Origin: Dechloromonas aromatica (nom. nud.)
GTDB lineage: Bacteria > Pseudomonadota > Gammaproteobacteria > Burkholderiales > Rhodocyclaceae
Length of the DNA: 40,067 nucleotides
Direction of reading: 5' to 3'
NCBI GenBank assembly: GCA_017848965.1
Contig: JAFIHA010000061.1
Coordinates: forward strand, 1-40,067
Shown here: piece by piece, positions 7,360 to 18,714 of the stretch
Layout: every line of letters starts with the position of its first letter
Position numbering within the stretch: the stretch's first letter is position 1
Program-made: the position numbers and the translations under genes
Notes under the pieces: model-generated
The model's input: the letters and a program-made list of their open reading frames with translations, nothing else
Told to the model about the DNA's origin: nothing
The model's database searches: none

Positions 7360-8061
7360 TCAGACTTTGGCCAGTTCGCTGCGCAGGGCGGCGATGATCG
7401 AGTCGTAGCGGTGCGCGTCGCTGTCCTTGCCGGCGCCGTAGATGGCCGAACCGGCAACAAAGGCATCAACGCCGGCGCGGGCGATTTCGGCGATGTTGCC
7501 GGTATTGACCCCGCCGTCGATCTCGAGGCGGATGCGCCGGCCGCTGTCGCGCTCATAGGCGTCGAGCTTGGCCCGCGCCTGGCGCGCCTTGGCCAGCGTG
7601 CCGGGGATGAACTTCTGGCCACCGAAGCCCGGATTAACGCTCATCAGCAGGACGACGTCCAGCTTGTCCATGACGTAGTCCATGTAATCGAGCGGCGTCG
7701 CCGGGTTGAAAACCAGGCCGGCCTGGCAGCCGGCATCGCGGATCAGCGACAGCGTGCGGTCGATGTGCTCTGAGGCTTCCGGGTGGAAGGTGATGATGTT
7801 GGCGCCGGCCTTGGCGAAATCAGGCACGATGCGATCGACCGGCTTGACCATCAGATGCACGTCGATCGGCGCGTCGGTACAGGGGCGGATCGCCTCGCAG
7901 ACCAGTGGTCCGATGGTCAGGTTGGGAACATAATGGTTGTCCATCACGTCGAAGTGAATCCAGTCGGCGCCAGAGGCGATGACGTTGGCCACTTCCTCGC
8001 CCAGTTTGGCGAAATTGGCGGACAGAATGCTCGGTGCAATGACGAAATCCCTGGCTGACAT
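7360..8061 (-). CDS. rpe: Ribulose-phosphate 3-epimerase
   Basis: Interconverts ribulose 5-phosphate and xylulose 5-phosphate in the pentose phosphate pathway, a metal-dependent (beta/alpha)8 enzyme. The 233-residue product shows [39 protein letters not shown], the [13 protein letters not shown] phosphate and metal region, and LEIDGGVN. The start [11 protein letters not shown] at 8061 has AGGGA upstream. In several betaproteobacteria rpe, gph (phosphoglycolate phosphatase) and trpE are adjacent. Here rpe is followed directly by the trp leader, with no gph. It is divergent from apaG, with only 35 bp between the start codons. Confidence 0.97.
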   Translation of the reverse strand: MSARDFVIAPSILSANFAKLGEEVANVIASGADWIHFDVMDNHYVPNLTIGPLVCEAIRPCTDAPIDVHLMVKPVDRIVPDFAKAGANIITFHPEASEHIDRTLSLIRDAGCQAGLVFNPATPLDYMDYVMDKLDVVLLMSVNPGFGGQKFIPGTLAKARQARAKLDAYERDSGRRIRLEIDGGVNTGNIAEIARAGVDAFVAGSAIYGAGKDSDAHRYDSIIAALRSELAKV

Positions 8062-8096
8062 GATGTTTCCCTGAAAACAAGAGACCAAATTATCCC

Positions 8097-8480
8097 ATGA
8101 GCGCCCCCGACAAGTACCGCATCGAAATCATCCCTACCCCGCAGTTCATTCCCGAGCAGTCCGACCCCGACGACAACCGCTACGTCTTCGCCTACACGAT
8201 CGCCATCCGCAACGTCGGCAGCGTGCCGGCGCAACTGGTGTCGCGTCACTGGATCATCACCGACGCCAACAATCAGGTGCAGGAAGTGCGCGGCCTCGGC
8301 GTCGTCGGCAAGCAACCATTGCTGCAACCAGGCGAGCGTTTCGAATACACCAGCGGCTCCTCGCTGACGACACCGATCGGCACGATGAAGGGCAGCTACC
8401 AGATGGTGGCCGAGGACGGCACGCATTTCGACGCCGAGATTCCCGAGTTCGTCCTGGCGATTCCGCGCGCGCTGCACTAA
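8097..8480 (+). CDS. apaG: ApaG-domain protein (Co2+/Mg2+ efflux-associated)
   Basis: A small 127-residue protein consisting of a single ApaG domain (fibronectin type III-like beta sandwich). It has the family segments [55 protein letters not shown] and [10 protein letters not shown]. ApaG has been linked genetically to Co2+ resistance and Mg2+ handling, but its biochemical role remains unclear. The start is the ATG at 8097, without a strong Shine-Dalgarno sequence. It is divergent from rpe, so both promoters must lie within or very near the opposite gene. Its stop overlaps the convergent lipoprotein gene by 4 nt. Confidence 0.93.
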   Translation: MSAPDKYRIEIIPTPQFIPEQSDPDDNRYVFAYTIAIRNVGSVPAQLVSRHWIITDANNQVQEVRGLGVVGKQPLLQPGERFEYTSGSSLTTPIGTMKGSYQMVAEDGTHFDAEIPEFVLAIPRALH

Positions 8481-9343
8481 GGCGAAGCGGCCGCTGCCTT
8501 GTTCAAGCGCCCCAGGATGCTTGTCCAGGCTTGATCGCCGCAGCATTCGTGCGCCATTCCCGGCAGGACCAGCACTTCCGTGCCCGGCGGTAGCGCATGC
8601 AGCATTGCCACGGCGGGGACATTCTTGTCTTCGGCACCGAATATCGCCTGCCGCACAACGTCCGGGCGCCAATGTCGCGCACTGGCAACATTCAATGAGC
8701 CGGCGAGCGGCGAATAGCCGTGCAAGGCCGTCCAACGCTCATGGTCCAGCGGTGCGACGATGGACACGACCCGCCGGACTTGCGGCACACGCTCGCCAAG
8801 CAGCATGGCGAGGACACCGCCCCCCGAGTAGCCAACCAGACTGACACTATTGATCGCTGGTCGACGCGCCAGCCAGTCGGCAAGCGCGTCAGCCATTGCC
8901 TGAACCACGCGCTCTGAATAACGCTGGCTGGTCCACCATTGCGGCGAGCAGACGGCATCGCCAACGCCGACGAAATAACAGGGGCGCCCCAGATATAGCG
9001 CAGCGCGCTCGTCCTGAACAAGCAGCTCAAGCGCCATGGGTTTGCGCGGGGTCGGGTCGGCGGCAACCACCTCGCCCCCTGCAATCCAGGGACGCCCATC
9101 GCCTTCGATGTAAACATGAACGTGCCCCCCTTGCTCGATCAGCCTTGAGCGCTCAAGCAGCAAGAGGCGAAACCCTTGCGCCGAAACGACTTCCTGACGC
9201 AAGGAAGCGCTGTCACGCAAGCTTTCGAAGCGGGCCTGCGAACCGGCACAACCGGCCACCAGCCCACCGACCGAAAACACCAGCAGAAAAGATAAAAAAA
9301 CTGGCGGGAGCAACCCCGCCAGCGTACTTTTCAAACGCGACAT
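8477..9343 (-). CDS. Lipoprotein with alpha/beta-hydrolase domain
   Basis: A 288-residue predicted lipoprotein. The N-terminus has a long hydrophobic signal (LAGLLPPVFLSFLLVFSVGG) ending in the lipobox LVAG-Cys32, so the mature protein should be lipid-anchored. The rest resembles an alpha/beta hydrolase: nucleophile elbow GYSGG with Ser173, a candidate catalytic His265 in LPGMAHECCGD, and a candidate acid in GAEDKNVP (about residue 239). The substrate is unknown; esterase or serine peptidase-like chemistry is inference. The start at 9343 is only 10 bp after the stop of the VWA autotransporter, so the two are probably one transcript, suggesting a shared role at the cell surface. It converges on apaG. 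Confidence 0.82.
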   Translation of the reverse strand: MSRLKSTLAGLLPPVFLSFLLVFSVGGLVAGCAGSQARFESLRDSASLRQEVVSAQGFRLLLLERSRLIEQGGHVHVYIEGDGRPWIAGGEVVAADPTPRKPMALELLVQDERAALYLGRPCYFVGVGDAVCSPQWWTSQRYSERVVQAMADALADWLARRPAINSVSLVGYSGGGVLAMLLGERVPQVRRVVSIVAPLDHERWTALHGYSPLAGSLNVASARHWRPDVVRQAIFGAEDKNVPAVAMLHALPPGTEVLVLPGMAHECCGDQAWTSILGRLNKAAAASP

Positions 9344-9353
9344 GCTCGCCGGA

Positions 9354-11444
9354 TCAGAAGCTTTGGCGATACTTGAATTCCAGCGTGTAATCGCGGTAAT
9401 CGCTGTTACCGACGACGCCATCGAGGTTGACGAAGAAGGAACGGTCACGATCGATCTCCTTGCTGACACCGACGGCAACGCGGCCATAGTCACGCTGGCC
9501 GTCCACGCCCTTGACGCGGAAGACGGTATTGGCCGGATCGGCGACGAATGCCGTACGGATCGAGCGGCTATCGTTGCTGAACTCGTGTTCCCAAGCCAGA
9601 CTGCCATTGACCGACCAACCGTTGTTCAGCTTGCGCTCGGCAGCAAGGCCGATCTCGGAAACCAGGGAATCGATCGTGTTGTCCTTGTAGAGCAGCGCCG
9701 GCGCCCCTCCTTTTTCGCGATAGCCGTCAATCGCGACATTGGTGTAGTGCAACTGACCGAAAGGTCTCAGCGTGGTCGCTTCGTTCAGCGCGATCTCCTT
9801 GGCCAAACCGACCGAAAGATTCCACTGGTTGGCATGGGTGTCGCCGGAAAGGCGGGTTCCAGCAACAGTCCGCTGCGTATCGATGACAACGCGCCCGTAG
9901 CCCAGCATGCCCTCAACGAACCAGGAAGGCGAGAACTCGTAGGAACCGAAACCGGAAAGCATGTACATGCTGTTCTCCGAACCGGTGCCCGACATGCCGC
10001 TTACATCGGAATCGCCGTGTACGTAGCCGAACGACGCGCCGAGCAACAGCTTGCTGTTGATCCGTCGGTCGGCACCGACTGCCACACTGTAGGTATCCGA
10101 GCGATAGCCATTGATCCCGTCATCACTCGACTGGCGCGCCTCGCCGTAGCTGCCCCGGATGAAGAATCCGGTGTCATCCATATCGTCGGCACTGGCAGCA
10201 CCACCGCTAAGCCCGGTTGCGCCCATCGGCGTCGGCGCCAGTGAGATGTGCTGTGCGGAAGGATTGTAATTGCCGCGAATTTTCGCCAAGCGGCTGAAGA
10301 TCTGACGCCGATACTGGGCAGTTCCATGGATGATCGAACTACGCGCCGCCATGATGGAGTGCGGCAACATCTGACCGAGGCCGGCGCGCACTGCAGCGGC
10401 GCTGCCCGAAGGAAGCAGCGCCTGCAGACTGTTGTTGCTGGTTTGGCCCAGCGCCCGGCAAAGCCGGGCCGCCTGACCGGTTGCCACGCTGCAATCGATA
10501 CCGACCACGGTCCCCTGCCCCTGCGAAATCGCCGCCACGATCTTGGCCAACTCCTGCGATAGCGAACCCAAGGCCGTCAAATCGTGATATACGCTGCGCA
10601 ACTGGTCGATATCCATCACGGTGCCGCCAGTCGCCAGCGACAGTTTGGTGTAATCGGCTTCGGTAGTGGCGGCAATACTGCTGGAGGAATTAGGCACGAT
10701 GGCGTAGCCCTGGACCTTGCTCACCACGCCGGTCACCGGGTCCTTGACGAAAGCAAAACCTGTCGCCGGATCGGCACCGACAATGGCGATCGCGGTGCGG
10801 CCCTGGCTGTCGGTGAAGCGCTGATTGACTACGCTGTGCAGGACGATGTGCTTCTGCGCCAGCATCTGCTGCATCGTTGCGGTATTGTTGGCCGTGTTCG
10901 TATCGTAGATCGTCTGCCCTTGCGGCAATCCGCTGGTAACCGGCGTACCGCCAGTATCGACATCGCGATCCTCGTCGGTAATCAGCAGAATCGATGCTCC
11001 GGCGTTGTTACGGAACTGATAGTTGCGCAACACGTAATCGATCATCCGGTAACCGTCTTCGGTACCGCCAGAAGTATCTAGCTGCGGCGTCACCAATTTG
11101 AACTCGGCAGCATCCCCCCACACGGCATCGACACCGCTGGACAGGTCAAGGTGCCGGTAAAGCGCGCTACTACTGGTTTCGCGCCCGGCTTCATTGGCCG
11201 AGGTCCCCTGATATGAACTCCCACCGAAGCCACCCAGACCATAACGGTTGACCGTCACACTCTGGGCATTGAGCACGTTGTCGAGGTTTTCGATGTACGA
11301 GCCGATGAACTGGTTGTGCTCTCCGGACATCGAGCCGCTTTCGTCAATCGCGACGACCATATCGATAGTGCTGGCGGCATGCGCTGCGCCGCCCAATGCC
11401 GAAACCACTGCTGCAAAAAGCAGATTACGCTTGAAACCCTTCAT
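9354..11444 (-). CDS. Autotransporter with von Willebrand A-domain passenger
   Basis: A 696-residue type Va secreted protein. Signal peptide MKGFKRNLLFAAVVSALGGAAHA. The passenger starts with a VWA domain whose metal-binding (MIDAS) elements are visible: DESGS (34-38), the GGTEDG threonine region (about 126-131) and LLITDED (153-159). A linker with two cysteines (318 and 329) follows. The autotransporter beta-barrel occupies roughly 425-696 (FFIRGSYGEARQSSDDG to LEFKYRQSF) and ends in Phe. VWA domains usually bind protein ligands through a metal ion, so an adhesion or matrix-binding role is likely but inferred. AAGGAG before the ATG at 11444 fixes the start. It precedes the lipoprotein hydrolase by 10 bp; the 137-bp upstream region holds an inverted repeat. 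Confidence 0.9.
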   Translation of the reverse strand: MKGFKRNLLFAAVVSALGGAAHAASTIDMVVAIDESGSMSGEHNQFIGSYIENLDNVLNAQSVTVNRYGLGGFGGSSYQGTSANEAGRETSSSALYRHLDLSSGVDAVWGDAAEFKLVTPQLDTSGGTEDGYRMIDYVLRNYQFRNNAGASILLITDEDRDVDTGGTPVTSGLPQGQTIYDTNTANNTATMQQMLAQKHIVLHSVVNQRFTDSQGRTAIAIVGADPATGFAFVKDPVTGVVSKVQGYAIVPNSSSSIAATTEADYTKLSLATGGTVMDIDQLRSVYHDLTALGSLSQELAKIVAAISQGQGTVVGIDCSVATGQAARLCRALGQTSNNSLQALLPSGSAAAVRAGLGQMLPHSIMAARSSIIHGTAQYRRQIFSRLAKIRGNYNPSAQHISLAPTPMGATGLSGGAASADDMDDTGFFIRGSYGEARQSSDDGINGYRSDTYSVAVGADRRINSKLLLGASFGYVHGDSDVSGMSGTGSENSMYMLSGFGSYEFSPSWFVEGMLGYGRVVIDTQRTVAGTRLSGDTHANQWNLSVGLAKEIALNEATTLRPFGQLHYTNVAIDGYREKGGAPALLYKDNTIDSLVSEIGLAAERKLNNGWSVNGSLAWEHEFSNDSRSIRTAFVADPANTVFRVKGVDGQRDYGRVAVGVSKEIDRDRSFFVNLDGVVGNSDYRDYTLEFKYRQSF

Positions 11445-11456
11445 GAAAACTCCTTG

Positions 11457-11513
11457 ATCAATGCAAAATGTCGCCACCAGCGGGCAACGGACCCGCCGGA
11501 TTTTTGCATCGAT
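11457..11513. repeat. Interrupted inverted repeat in the autotransporter upstream region
   Basis: ATCAATGCAAAA (11457-11468) and TTTTGCATCGAT (11502-11513) are complementary at 11 of 12 positions, separated by 33 bp. The spacer contains a small GCGGG/CCCGC stem (11480-11484 with 11492-11496). The right arm shares TTGCATCGAT with the perfect palindrome upstream of the porin (2056-2073). The left arm is between the Shine-Dalgarno sequence of the autotransporter gene and its probable promoter. The pair suits two operator half-sites; the binding protein is unknown. Confidence 0.5.
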
Positions 11514-11581
11514 TTACATCTCGAACAAGATAGACCAAAGACATAACCGGGAAATGTCGATCAAATACCCCGCCTCGCAGA

Positions 11582-12187
11582 ATGACCGCCACAAGCTCAC
11601 TTAAACGCAGCTACCGCCTGATCGCACCTTTCTATGACCTGGCCGTGGAGCAGGCGACGCGCGGCATGCGCCAGCACAGCCTGCACGGTCTGCCCTCGCG
11701 GCCGAGCACCATCCTGCTCGCGGGGGTCGGCACCGGCCTCGACCTGCCCCATCTGCCACCGCAGCACCGCTACGTCGGTATCGACCTGACCGGCGCCATG
11801 CTCAGGCGCAGTCTGCCGCGCGCCGGTCGGCTTGATTTCTGCCCGGTGCAGGGAGATGTGCACCATCTGCCGTTTGCCGATGCCAGTTTCGACGCCGTCG
11901 TTGCCCACCTGATCCTGGCCGTGGTGCCGCAACCGGCGCTGTGCCTGGCGGAAATTTCGCGGGTATTGAAGCCGGGCGGCGAAGCGCTGATCCTCGACAA
12001 GTTCCTGCGCCGCCAGCAGAAGGCGCCGTTGCGGCGCCTGCTCAATCCGCTAGCGCGGCGTATCGCCACCCGGTTTGACGTGGTTTTCGAGGACTTGCTC
12101 GACGCCAGCCCCGGCCTCGCCCTGCGCGACGACAGCCCCGCTTTCGCCGGCGGCTGGTTCCGCCGCATCCGCCTGATCCGCCGCTGA
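11582..12187 (+). CDS. Class I SAM-dependent methyltransferase
   Basis: A 201-residue Rossmann-fold methyltransferase of the UbiE / phosphatidylethanolamine N-methyltransferase type. Visible elements are the N-terminal YRLIAPFYDLAVEQATRGMR, motif I as LLAGVGTGLDLPHL, the acidic end of strand 2 in YVGIDLTGAML, QGDVHHLPFADASFDAVVAHLIL, and EISRVLKPGGEALILDKF. The PFYD segment and the GGWFRRIRL ending recall phospholipid or quinone methyltransferases; the true substrate is not determined. It stands alone on the plus strand, divergent from the autotransporter. Its last 138 bp overlap the convergent transporter gene, and both frames appear genuine there. Confidence 0.88.
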   Translation: MTATSSLKRSYRLIAPFYDLAVEQATRGMRQHSLHGLPSRPSTILLAGVGTGLDLPHLPPQHRYVGIDLTGAMLRRSLPRAGRLDFCPVQGDVHHLPFADASFDAVVAHLILAVVPQPALCLAEISRVLKPGGEALILDKFLRRQQKAPLRRLLNPLARRIATRFDVVFEDLLDASPGLALRDDSPAFAGGWFRRIRLIRR

Positions 12188-13243
12188 CTCGTCGCCGAGG
12201 GCGTCGGCAATCCACGCCTGCAGCAGCGTCCAGGTGATGGCCAGGACCACCGGTCCGACGAAGATGCCGATCAGGCCGAAGCCGAGCATGCCGCCGATGA
12301 CGCCGGCGAAGATCAGCAGCAAGGGCAGATCGGCGCCGCGCCGGATCAGCATCGGGCGCAGGAAGTTGTCGAGGCTGCCGACGATCACGCTCCACACCAC
12401 CAAAAACACCGCCCAGCCGGTATCGCCCATCCAGAACAGCCAGCCGGCAGCCGGCAGCAGGACCAGCACCGGACCGACCTGGGCGATGCACAGCAGCAGC
12501 ATCACCGCCGACAGCAAGGCGGCGAAGGGGACGCCGGCCAGCGCCAGGCCAAGCCCACCCAACACCGTCTGCACCAGCGCGGTGACGCCGACGCCCAAAG
12601 CCACGCCGCGGATCGCCTGACCGGCCAGGATCACCGAATTCTCGCCGCGCGCGCCGGCCAGGCGGCGGCCGAAACGGCGCACCAGGCGCGCCGCCGGTTC
12701 GCCGCCGGAATACATGATGGCAGCGATGGTGACGATCAGCAGGAACTGCACCAGCATGCCGCCGAGCCCGCCAACCTGAGCCAGCACCCACTTGCCGGTA
12801 TCGGCGGCATAGGGCGTGACCTGGGCGATGATGCCATCGGTGCCGCCAGTCGCCAGTTGCGCCCACAGCCCGGCCAGCGTGGCACCGACCAGCGGCAGTT
12901 CGGCGATCCAGCGCGGCAGCGGCGGCAGGCCGTTGGCGATCAGATGATCGGCGAGCGCGGTCAGGGTGCCGGCGTTGCCGGCGATGGTATCGACCGCCAG
13001 CCACAGCGGCAGCACCAGCAGCAACAGCATGGCCAGCGTCATCAGTGCGATTGCCGGCGCCCGCCGGCCGCCCAGCCGCGCTTCGAGCGCCAGGAAAGCC
13101 GGCCAGGTGGCGACGACGATCATCGCCGCCCACACGCCGGCAGCCAGGAAAGGCCGCAGCACCCACAGCGACAGGCCACCGAGGCCGACGACAAAAAATA
13201 TCGCCAGCGTGTTGCGGGTCAGGTCGCGGTGGATGTCGCGCAT
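12050..13243 (-). CDS. AI-2E family transporter (PerM/TqsA type)
   Basis: A 397-residue polytopic inner-membrane protein with about eight hydrophobic segments: LAIFFVVGLGGLSLWVL, AAMIVVATWPAFLAL, LMTLAMLLLLVLPLW and, after the central loop, LVQFLLIVTIAAIMYSGG through VVLAITWTLLQAWI. This is the AI-2E/PerM pattern, whose members export small molecules or act as antiporters. The residues after about 352 are an Ala/Gly/Asp-rich tail without family character, and this tail is exactly the part encoded opposite the methyltransferase 3' end. Most family members end near residue 350, so the tail probably reflects loss of an earlier stop. It starts 3 bp after the argJ stop and is likely co-transcribed with it. 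Confidence 0.9.
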   Translation of the reverse strand: MRDIHRDLTRNTLAIFFVVGLGGLSLWVLRPFLAAGVWAAMIVVATWPAFLALEARLGGRRAPAIALMTLAMLLLLVLPLWLAVDTIAGNAGTLTALADHLIANGLPPLPRWIAELPLVGATLAGLWAQLATGGTDGIIAQVTPYAADTGKWVLAQVGGLGGMLVQFLLIVTIAAIMYSGGEPAARLVRRFGRRLAGARGENSVILAGQAIRGVALGVGVTALVQTVLGGLGLALAGVPFAALLSAVMLLLCIAQVGPVLVLLPAAGWLFWMGDTGWAVFLVVWSVIVGSLDNFLRPMLIRRGADLPLLLIFAGVIGGMLGFGLIGIFVGPVVLAITWTLLQAWIADALGDESAADQADAAEPAAGESGAVVAQGEAGAGVEQVLENHVKPGGDTPR

Positions 13244-13246
13244 CGC

Positions 13247-14473
13247 TTATGAGCGGTAGTCGGCGTTGATCTTGACGTAGTCGTACGAGAAGTCGCAGGT
13301 GTAGACCTTGGCCGCCGCGTCGCCGCGACCGAGGGCGACACGCACGGTGATCTCGGCCTGCGCCCTCACCCGGGCGCCATCGGCTTCCTGGTAGGCGGCG
13401 GCACGACCGCCGTTCTCGGCGACCAGCACGTCGTCCAGCCAGACCTTGACGGCATCGACATCGAGGTCGGCGATGCCGGCGTAACCGACGGCGGCAAGGA
13501 TGCGGCCGAGGTTGGGGTCGGAGGCGAAGAAGGCGGTCTTGACCAGCGGCGAGTGGCCGATCGCGTAGCCGACCTGGCGGCATTCCTCGATCGTTTTGCC
13601 GCCCTCGACGGCGACGGTGATGAACTTGGTCGCGCCTTCGCCGTCGCGGACGATGGCCTGCGCCAGCTCGACCGACACGGCAACGATCGCCGCCTTGACC
13701 TCGGCCCAGCCGGCGTCGCTTGCCGAGGCGAAGCTGGCGCCCGACTGGCCGGTGGCGATCATCACGTAGGAATCGTTGGTCGAGGTATCGCCATCGACGG
13801 TGATGCAGTTGAACGAAGCTTCGGCCGCCTCCTTGACCAGCTGGTCGAGCAGCGGCTGGGCGACGCCGGCGTCGGTGGCAAGGAAGCCGAGCATGGTCGC
13901 CATGTTCGGCCGGATCATGCCGGCGCCCTTGGAAATGCCGGAAATCGTGATTTTCCTGCCATTGACCTCGACCACGCGCGAAGCCGCCTTGGCCACGGTG
14001 TCGGTAGTCATGATGCCGTGCGCGGCGGCGTGCCAGTTGTCCGCCTTGAGGTCGGCGAAGACCGCCGGCAGGCCGGCCTTGATGCGTTCGACCGGCAGCG
14101 GTTCGAGAATGACGCCGGTAGAGAACGGCAGCACCTGTTCCGCCGCCACGCCGAGCAGTTCGCCGACCGCTTCGCAGGTCTGGCGGGCGGTCTGGCGGCC
14201 GGGCTCGCCGGTGCCGGCGTTGGCGATGCCGGTATTGATCACCAGGGCGCGGATTTCCTTGCCGCTCGCCAGATGCTGGCGGCACAGCTGGACCGGCGCC
14301 GCGCAGAAGCGGTTCTGGGTGAACACGCCGGCCACCGTGCAGCCGGCGTCGAGGGCTACCAGCGTCAGGTCGCGGCGGTTCTTCTTGCGGATTTCAGCTT
14401 CGGCGACGCCGAGGCGGACGCCGGCCACGGCGAACAGTTGGTCGGAGGACGGGGTGGCGTAATTGACGGGCAT
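13247..14473 (-). CDS. argJ: Bifunctional ornithine acetyltransferase / N-acetylglutamate synthase
   Basis: Recycles the acetyl group in arginine synthesis by transferring it from acetylornithine to glutamate, and may also use acetyl-CoA. 408 residues. The precursor cuts itself between Ala192 and Thr193 in PNMATMLGF; Thr193 becomes the nucleophile of the beta chain. Other family segments are [46 protein letters not shown] and the typical C-terminus [12 protein letters not shown]. The start [14 protein letters not shown] is at 14473, 62 bp after secA and behind a hairpin terminator. The AI-2E transporter follows after 3 bp. Confidence 0.97.
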   Translation of the reverse strand: MPVNYATPSSDQLFAVAGVRLGVAEAEIRKKNRRDLTLVALDAGCTVAGVFTQNRFCAAPVQLCRQHLASGKEIRALVINTGIANAGTGEPGRQTARQTCEAVGELLGVAAEQVLPFSTGVILEPLPVERIKAGLPAVFADLKADNWHAAAHGIMTTDTVAKAASRVVEVNGRKITISGISKGAGMIRPNMATMLGFLATDAGVAQPLLDQLVKEAAEASFNCITVDGDTSTNDSYVMIATGQSGASFASASDAGWAEVKAAIVAVSVELAQAIVRDGEGATKFITVAVEGGKTIEECRQVGYAIGHSPLVKTAFFASDPNLGRILAAVGYAGIADLDVDAVKVWLDDVLVAENGGRAAAYQEADGARVRAQAEITVRVALGRGDAAAKVYTCDFSYDYVKINADYRS

Positions 14474-14493
14474 GGTAAGGACTCCAACAGCAT

Positions 14494-14517
14494 CAAGGCA
14501 CCGCGAAGGGTGCCTTG
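14494..14517 (-). terminator. Hairpin between secA and argJ
   Basis: CAAGGCACC (14494-14502) and GGTGCCTTG (14509-14517) form a perfect 9-bp stem with a six-base loop, 18 bp past the secA stop. It is well placed to terminate or attenuate secA transcripts. The T-run after it is poor on both strands, so termination may be partial and let some transcription into argJ. Confidence 0.6.
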
Positions 14518-14535
14518 GATCGGGTTACTCGAATT

Positions 14536-17241
<2,706 letters not shown>

Positions 17242-17258
17242 CGCACTGGAATGGATTC

Positions 17259-17276
17259 TTGCGCCGACAGGCGCAA
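17259..17276 (-). promoter_or_regulatory. 18-base hairpin in the secA leader
   Basis: TTGCGCC (17259-17265) and GGCGCAA (17270-17276) make a perfect 7-bp stem with a GACA loop (TGTC on the mRNA strand), ending 17 bp before the secA ATG. No T-run follows toward secA. It could be the terminator remnant of the M23 gene, a regulator site, or a leader structure affecting translation. Only the structure is seen. Confidence 0.4.
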
Positions 17277-17345
17277 TGGAGCCGGGATTCTAGCATGCCC
17301 GCCGGGAGCGACGGGCAGCACAGCATCGTACCGGCAAGATCGGGG

Positions 17346-18269
17346 TCAGCGCCGCTTCAGGCTGGCAAAATGCTCGCCCCGCTTGAGGAAGCTGGCCGGG
17401 TTCTGGGGCACGCCCAGCATGCGCACCTCGAAGTGCAGATGTGGCCCGGAGGAACGCCCGGTACTGCCGACGGCACCGATATTCTCGCCGCGGCGGACGA
17501 TCTGCGACTCGGTGACCTTGATTTCGGAAAGATGGGCGTAGCGGGACAGCAGGCCCTCGCCGTGGTCGATATCGACCATGTTGCCGAACTCAGGGTGAAA
17601 GGAAGCCGCGACGACCACACCATCGGCGGCGGCCAGCACTGGCGTACCGGTCGGCGCGGCGAAATCCAGGCCATCATGGCGCGAACGCAGGCCGCTGAAA
17701 GGATCGTTGCGGTAACCGAAACTGGAACCCATCAGCGCATTCCTGACCGGCAGCGTCGTCGGCATCAGCCTTTCCTCGACCCGCTTCTCAAGCAACTTGA
17801 ACTCCATGAAGCTGAGGTCGTCGGCCTTGCGATCGACTTCCGCGGCCAGGCGCTCGATTTCCTGCTGCAGCTCACCGGCCGACAGGGGCGCCGGGATGAA
17901 CGGCCCACCCTGCCCCGGCTTGGTTTCGGCGGCTACGGCCGGACTCTTTTTGATCCCGGCGAGATCGGAGACGCGATTACCCAGCGAATCCAGTTGCAGC
18001 AGGCGCCCCTGCAGTTCACCGAGGCGGGTGGCCATCATGTTCAGGTTATTGGTGATGTAATTGCGTGTTTCCCGATTTTCCTGCTGCTGGATCGAAACCA
18101 GGACCCGCTCGACGATCGGCAGCCGGAAATGCAGCGACATCATCGAGAACAGCACCGACGACGAGAGGACAAGAAGCAGGAAAACAGCCACCGCGGCAAA
18201 CACGTGACGGGGCATAATGGTGATCGTGCGCGCCGATTTCAGATGGCGCGAAACCAAGATGATCTGCAC
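17346..18269 (-). CDS. M23-family (LytM-type) zinc metallopeptidase, membrane-anchored
   Basis: Probable murein endopeptidase or amidase activator in the periplasm. 307 residues: a short cytoplasmic end (VQIILVSRHLKSARTITI), one membrane span (VFAAVAVFLLLVLSSSVLF), a coiled-coil-rich stalk (about 60-180) and a C-terminal M23 domain with metal ligands in SRHDGLDFAAPTGTP (His and Asp) and GPHLHFEVR (the HxH). The start is taken as GTG at 18269 because a full AGGAGG lies four bases upstream; an ATG six codons earlier (18287) would put that site inside the gene and overlap the divergent neighbour. Found between lpxC and secA as in other betaproteobacteria. Confidence 0.88.
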   Translation of the reverse strand: MQIILVSRHLKSARTITIMPRHVFAAVAVFLLLVLSSSVLFSMMSLHFRLPIVERVLVSIQQQENRETRNYITNNLNMMATRLGELQGRLLQLDSLGNRVSDLAGIKKSPAVAAETKPGQGGPFIPAPLSAGELQQEIERLAAEVDRKADDLSFMEFKLLEKRVEERLMPTTLPVRNALMGSSFGYRNDPFSGLRSRHDGLDFAAPTGTPVLAAADGVVVAASFHPEFGNMVDIDHGEGLLSRYAHLSEIKVTESQIVRRGENIGAVGSTGRSSGPHLHFEVRMLGVPQNPASFLKRGEHFASLKRR

Positions 18270-18279
18270 GTAACCTCCT

Positions 18280-18714
18280 ATGTACAAAGCGCCGCAAGAC
18301 TACCTCGACGCCGATGCTGCCGCGGGCCGCATCATGGCCCATGCCCGACTGCTGATGAAGCTGTCCAGCCAATTCGACGCGGTCGCCCCCGCCGCCCTGC
18401 GCCATGCCGCGCATGTCGCCAACTACAAGTCGGGGAAGCTCGTTATCCACGCCGATAACGGCGCGGTCGCCGCCAAGATCCGCCAGATGCACCGGCGGCT
18501 GTGCGACGAGTTATCCAAGAAAGCGCCCGAGTGTAGCGACATCGAGGTAAAAGTTCAACCTCGACAAAATCTCGACCGATCAAGCACTTCCACGATCAAG
18601 CCGATTTCCGGCGCGGCGGCGGCGACACTCGCCAGGACGACGGCCGCCCTACCGCCGGGGCCGTTGCGCAGCGCGCTGGACAGCTTGCTGCAGCGCGCTG
18701 CTAGACAGGAATGA
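18280..18714 (+). CDS. DUF721 / DciA-like protein
   Basis: A 144-residue basic protein with a DUF721 (DciA) domain: YLDADAAAGRIMAHARLLMKL, then VANYKSGKLVIHADNGAVAAKIRQM with the usual K-L-x-I-x-x-x-x-x-x-A-A-x-L/I-R pattern. DciA proteins load the replicative helicase DnaB in bacteria without DnaC; whether this short member does so is inference. The second half (from about residue 95) is low-complexity. The ATG at 18280 is inside the Shine-Dalgarno region of the divergent M23 gene, and no Shine-Dalgarno sequence of its own is visible; a TAA at 18271 rules out an earlier start. It overlaps the convergent small membrane gene by 14 bp. Confidence 0.78.
   Translation: MYKAPQDYLDADAAAGRIMAHARLLMKLSSQFDAVAPAALRHAAHVANYKSGKLVIHADNGAVAAKIRQMHRRLCDELSKKAPECSDIEVKVQPRQNLDRSSTSTIKPISGAAAATLARTTAALPPGPLRSALDSLLQRAARQE

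Noticed and set aside
7281..7622. Open frame upstream of trpE as a possible gph remnant
   Set aside because: It is mostly the shifted frame of rpe, Arg/Ser/Ala-rich, and has no haloacid dehalogenase motifs.
11480..11505. Terminator (GCGGG/CCCGC stem followed by T's on the plus strand)
   Set aside because: No plus-strand gene precedes it, the stem is only 5 bp and the T's begin several bases later. It is treated as part of the interrupted inverted repeat.
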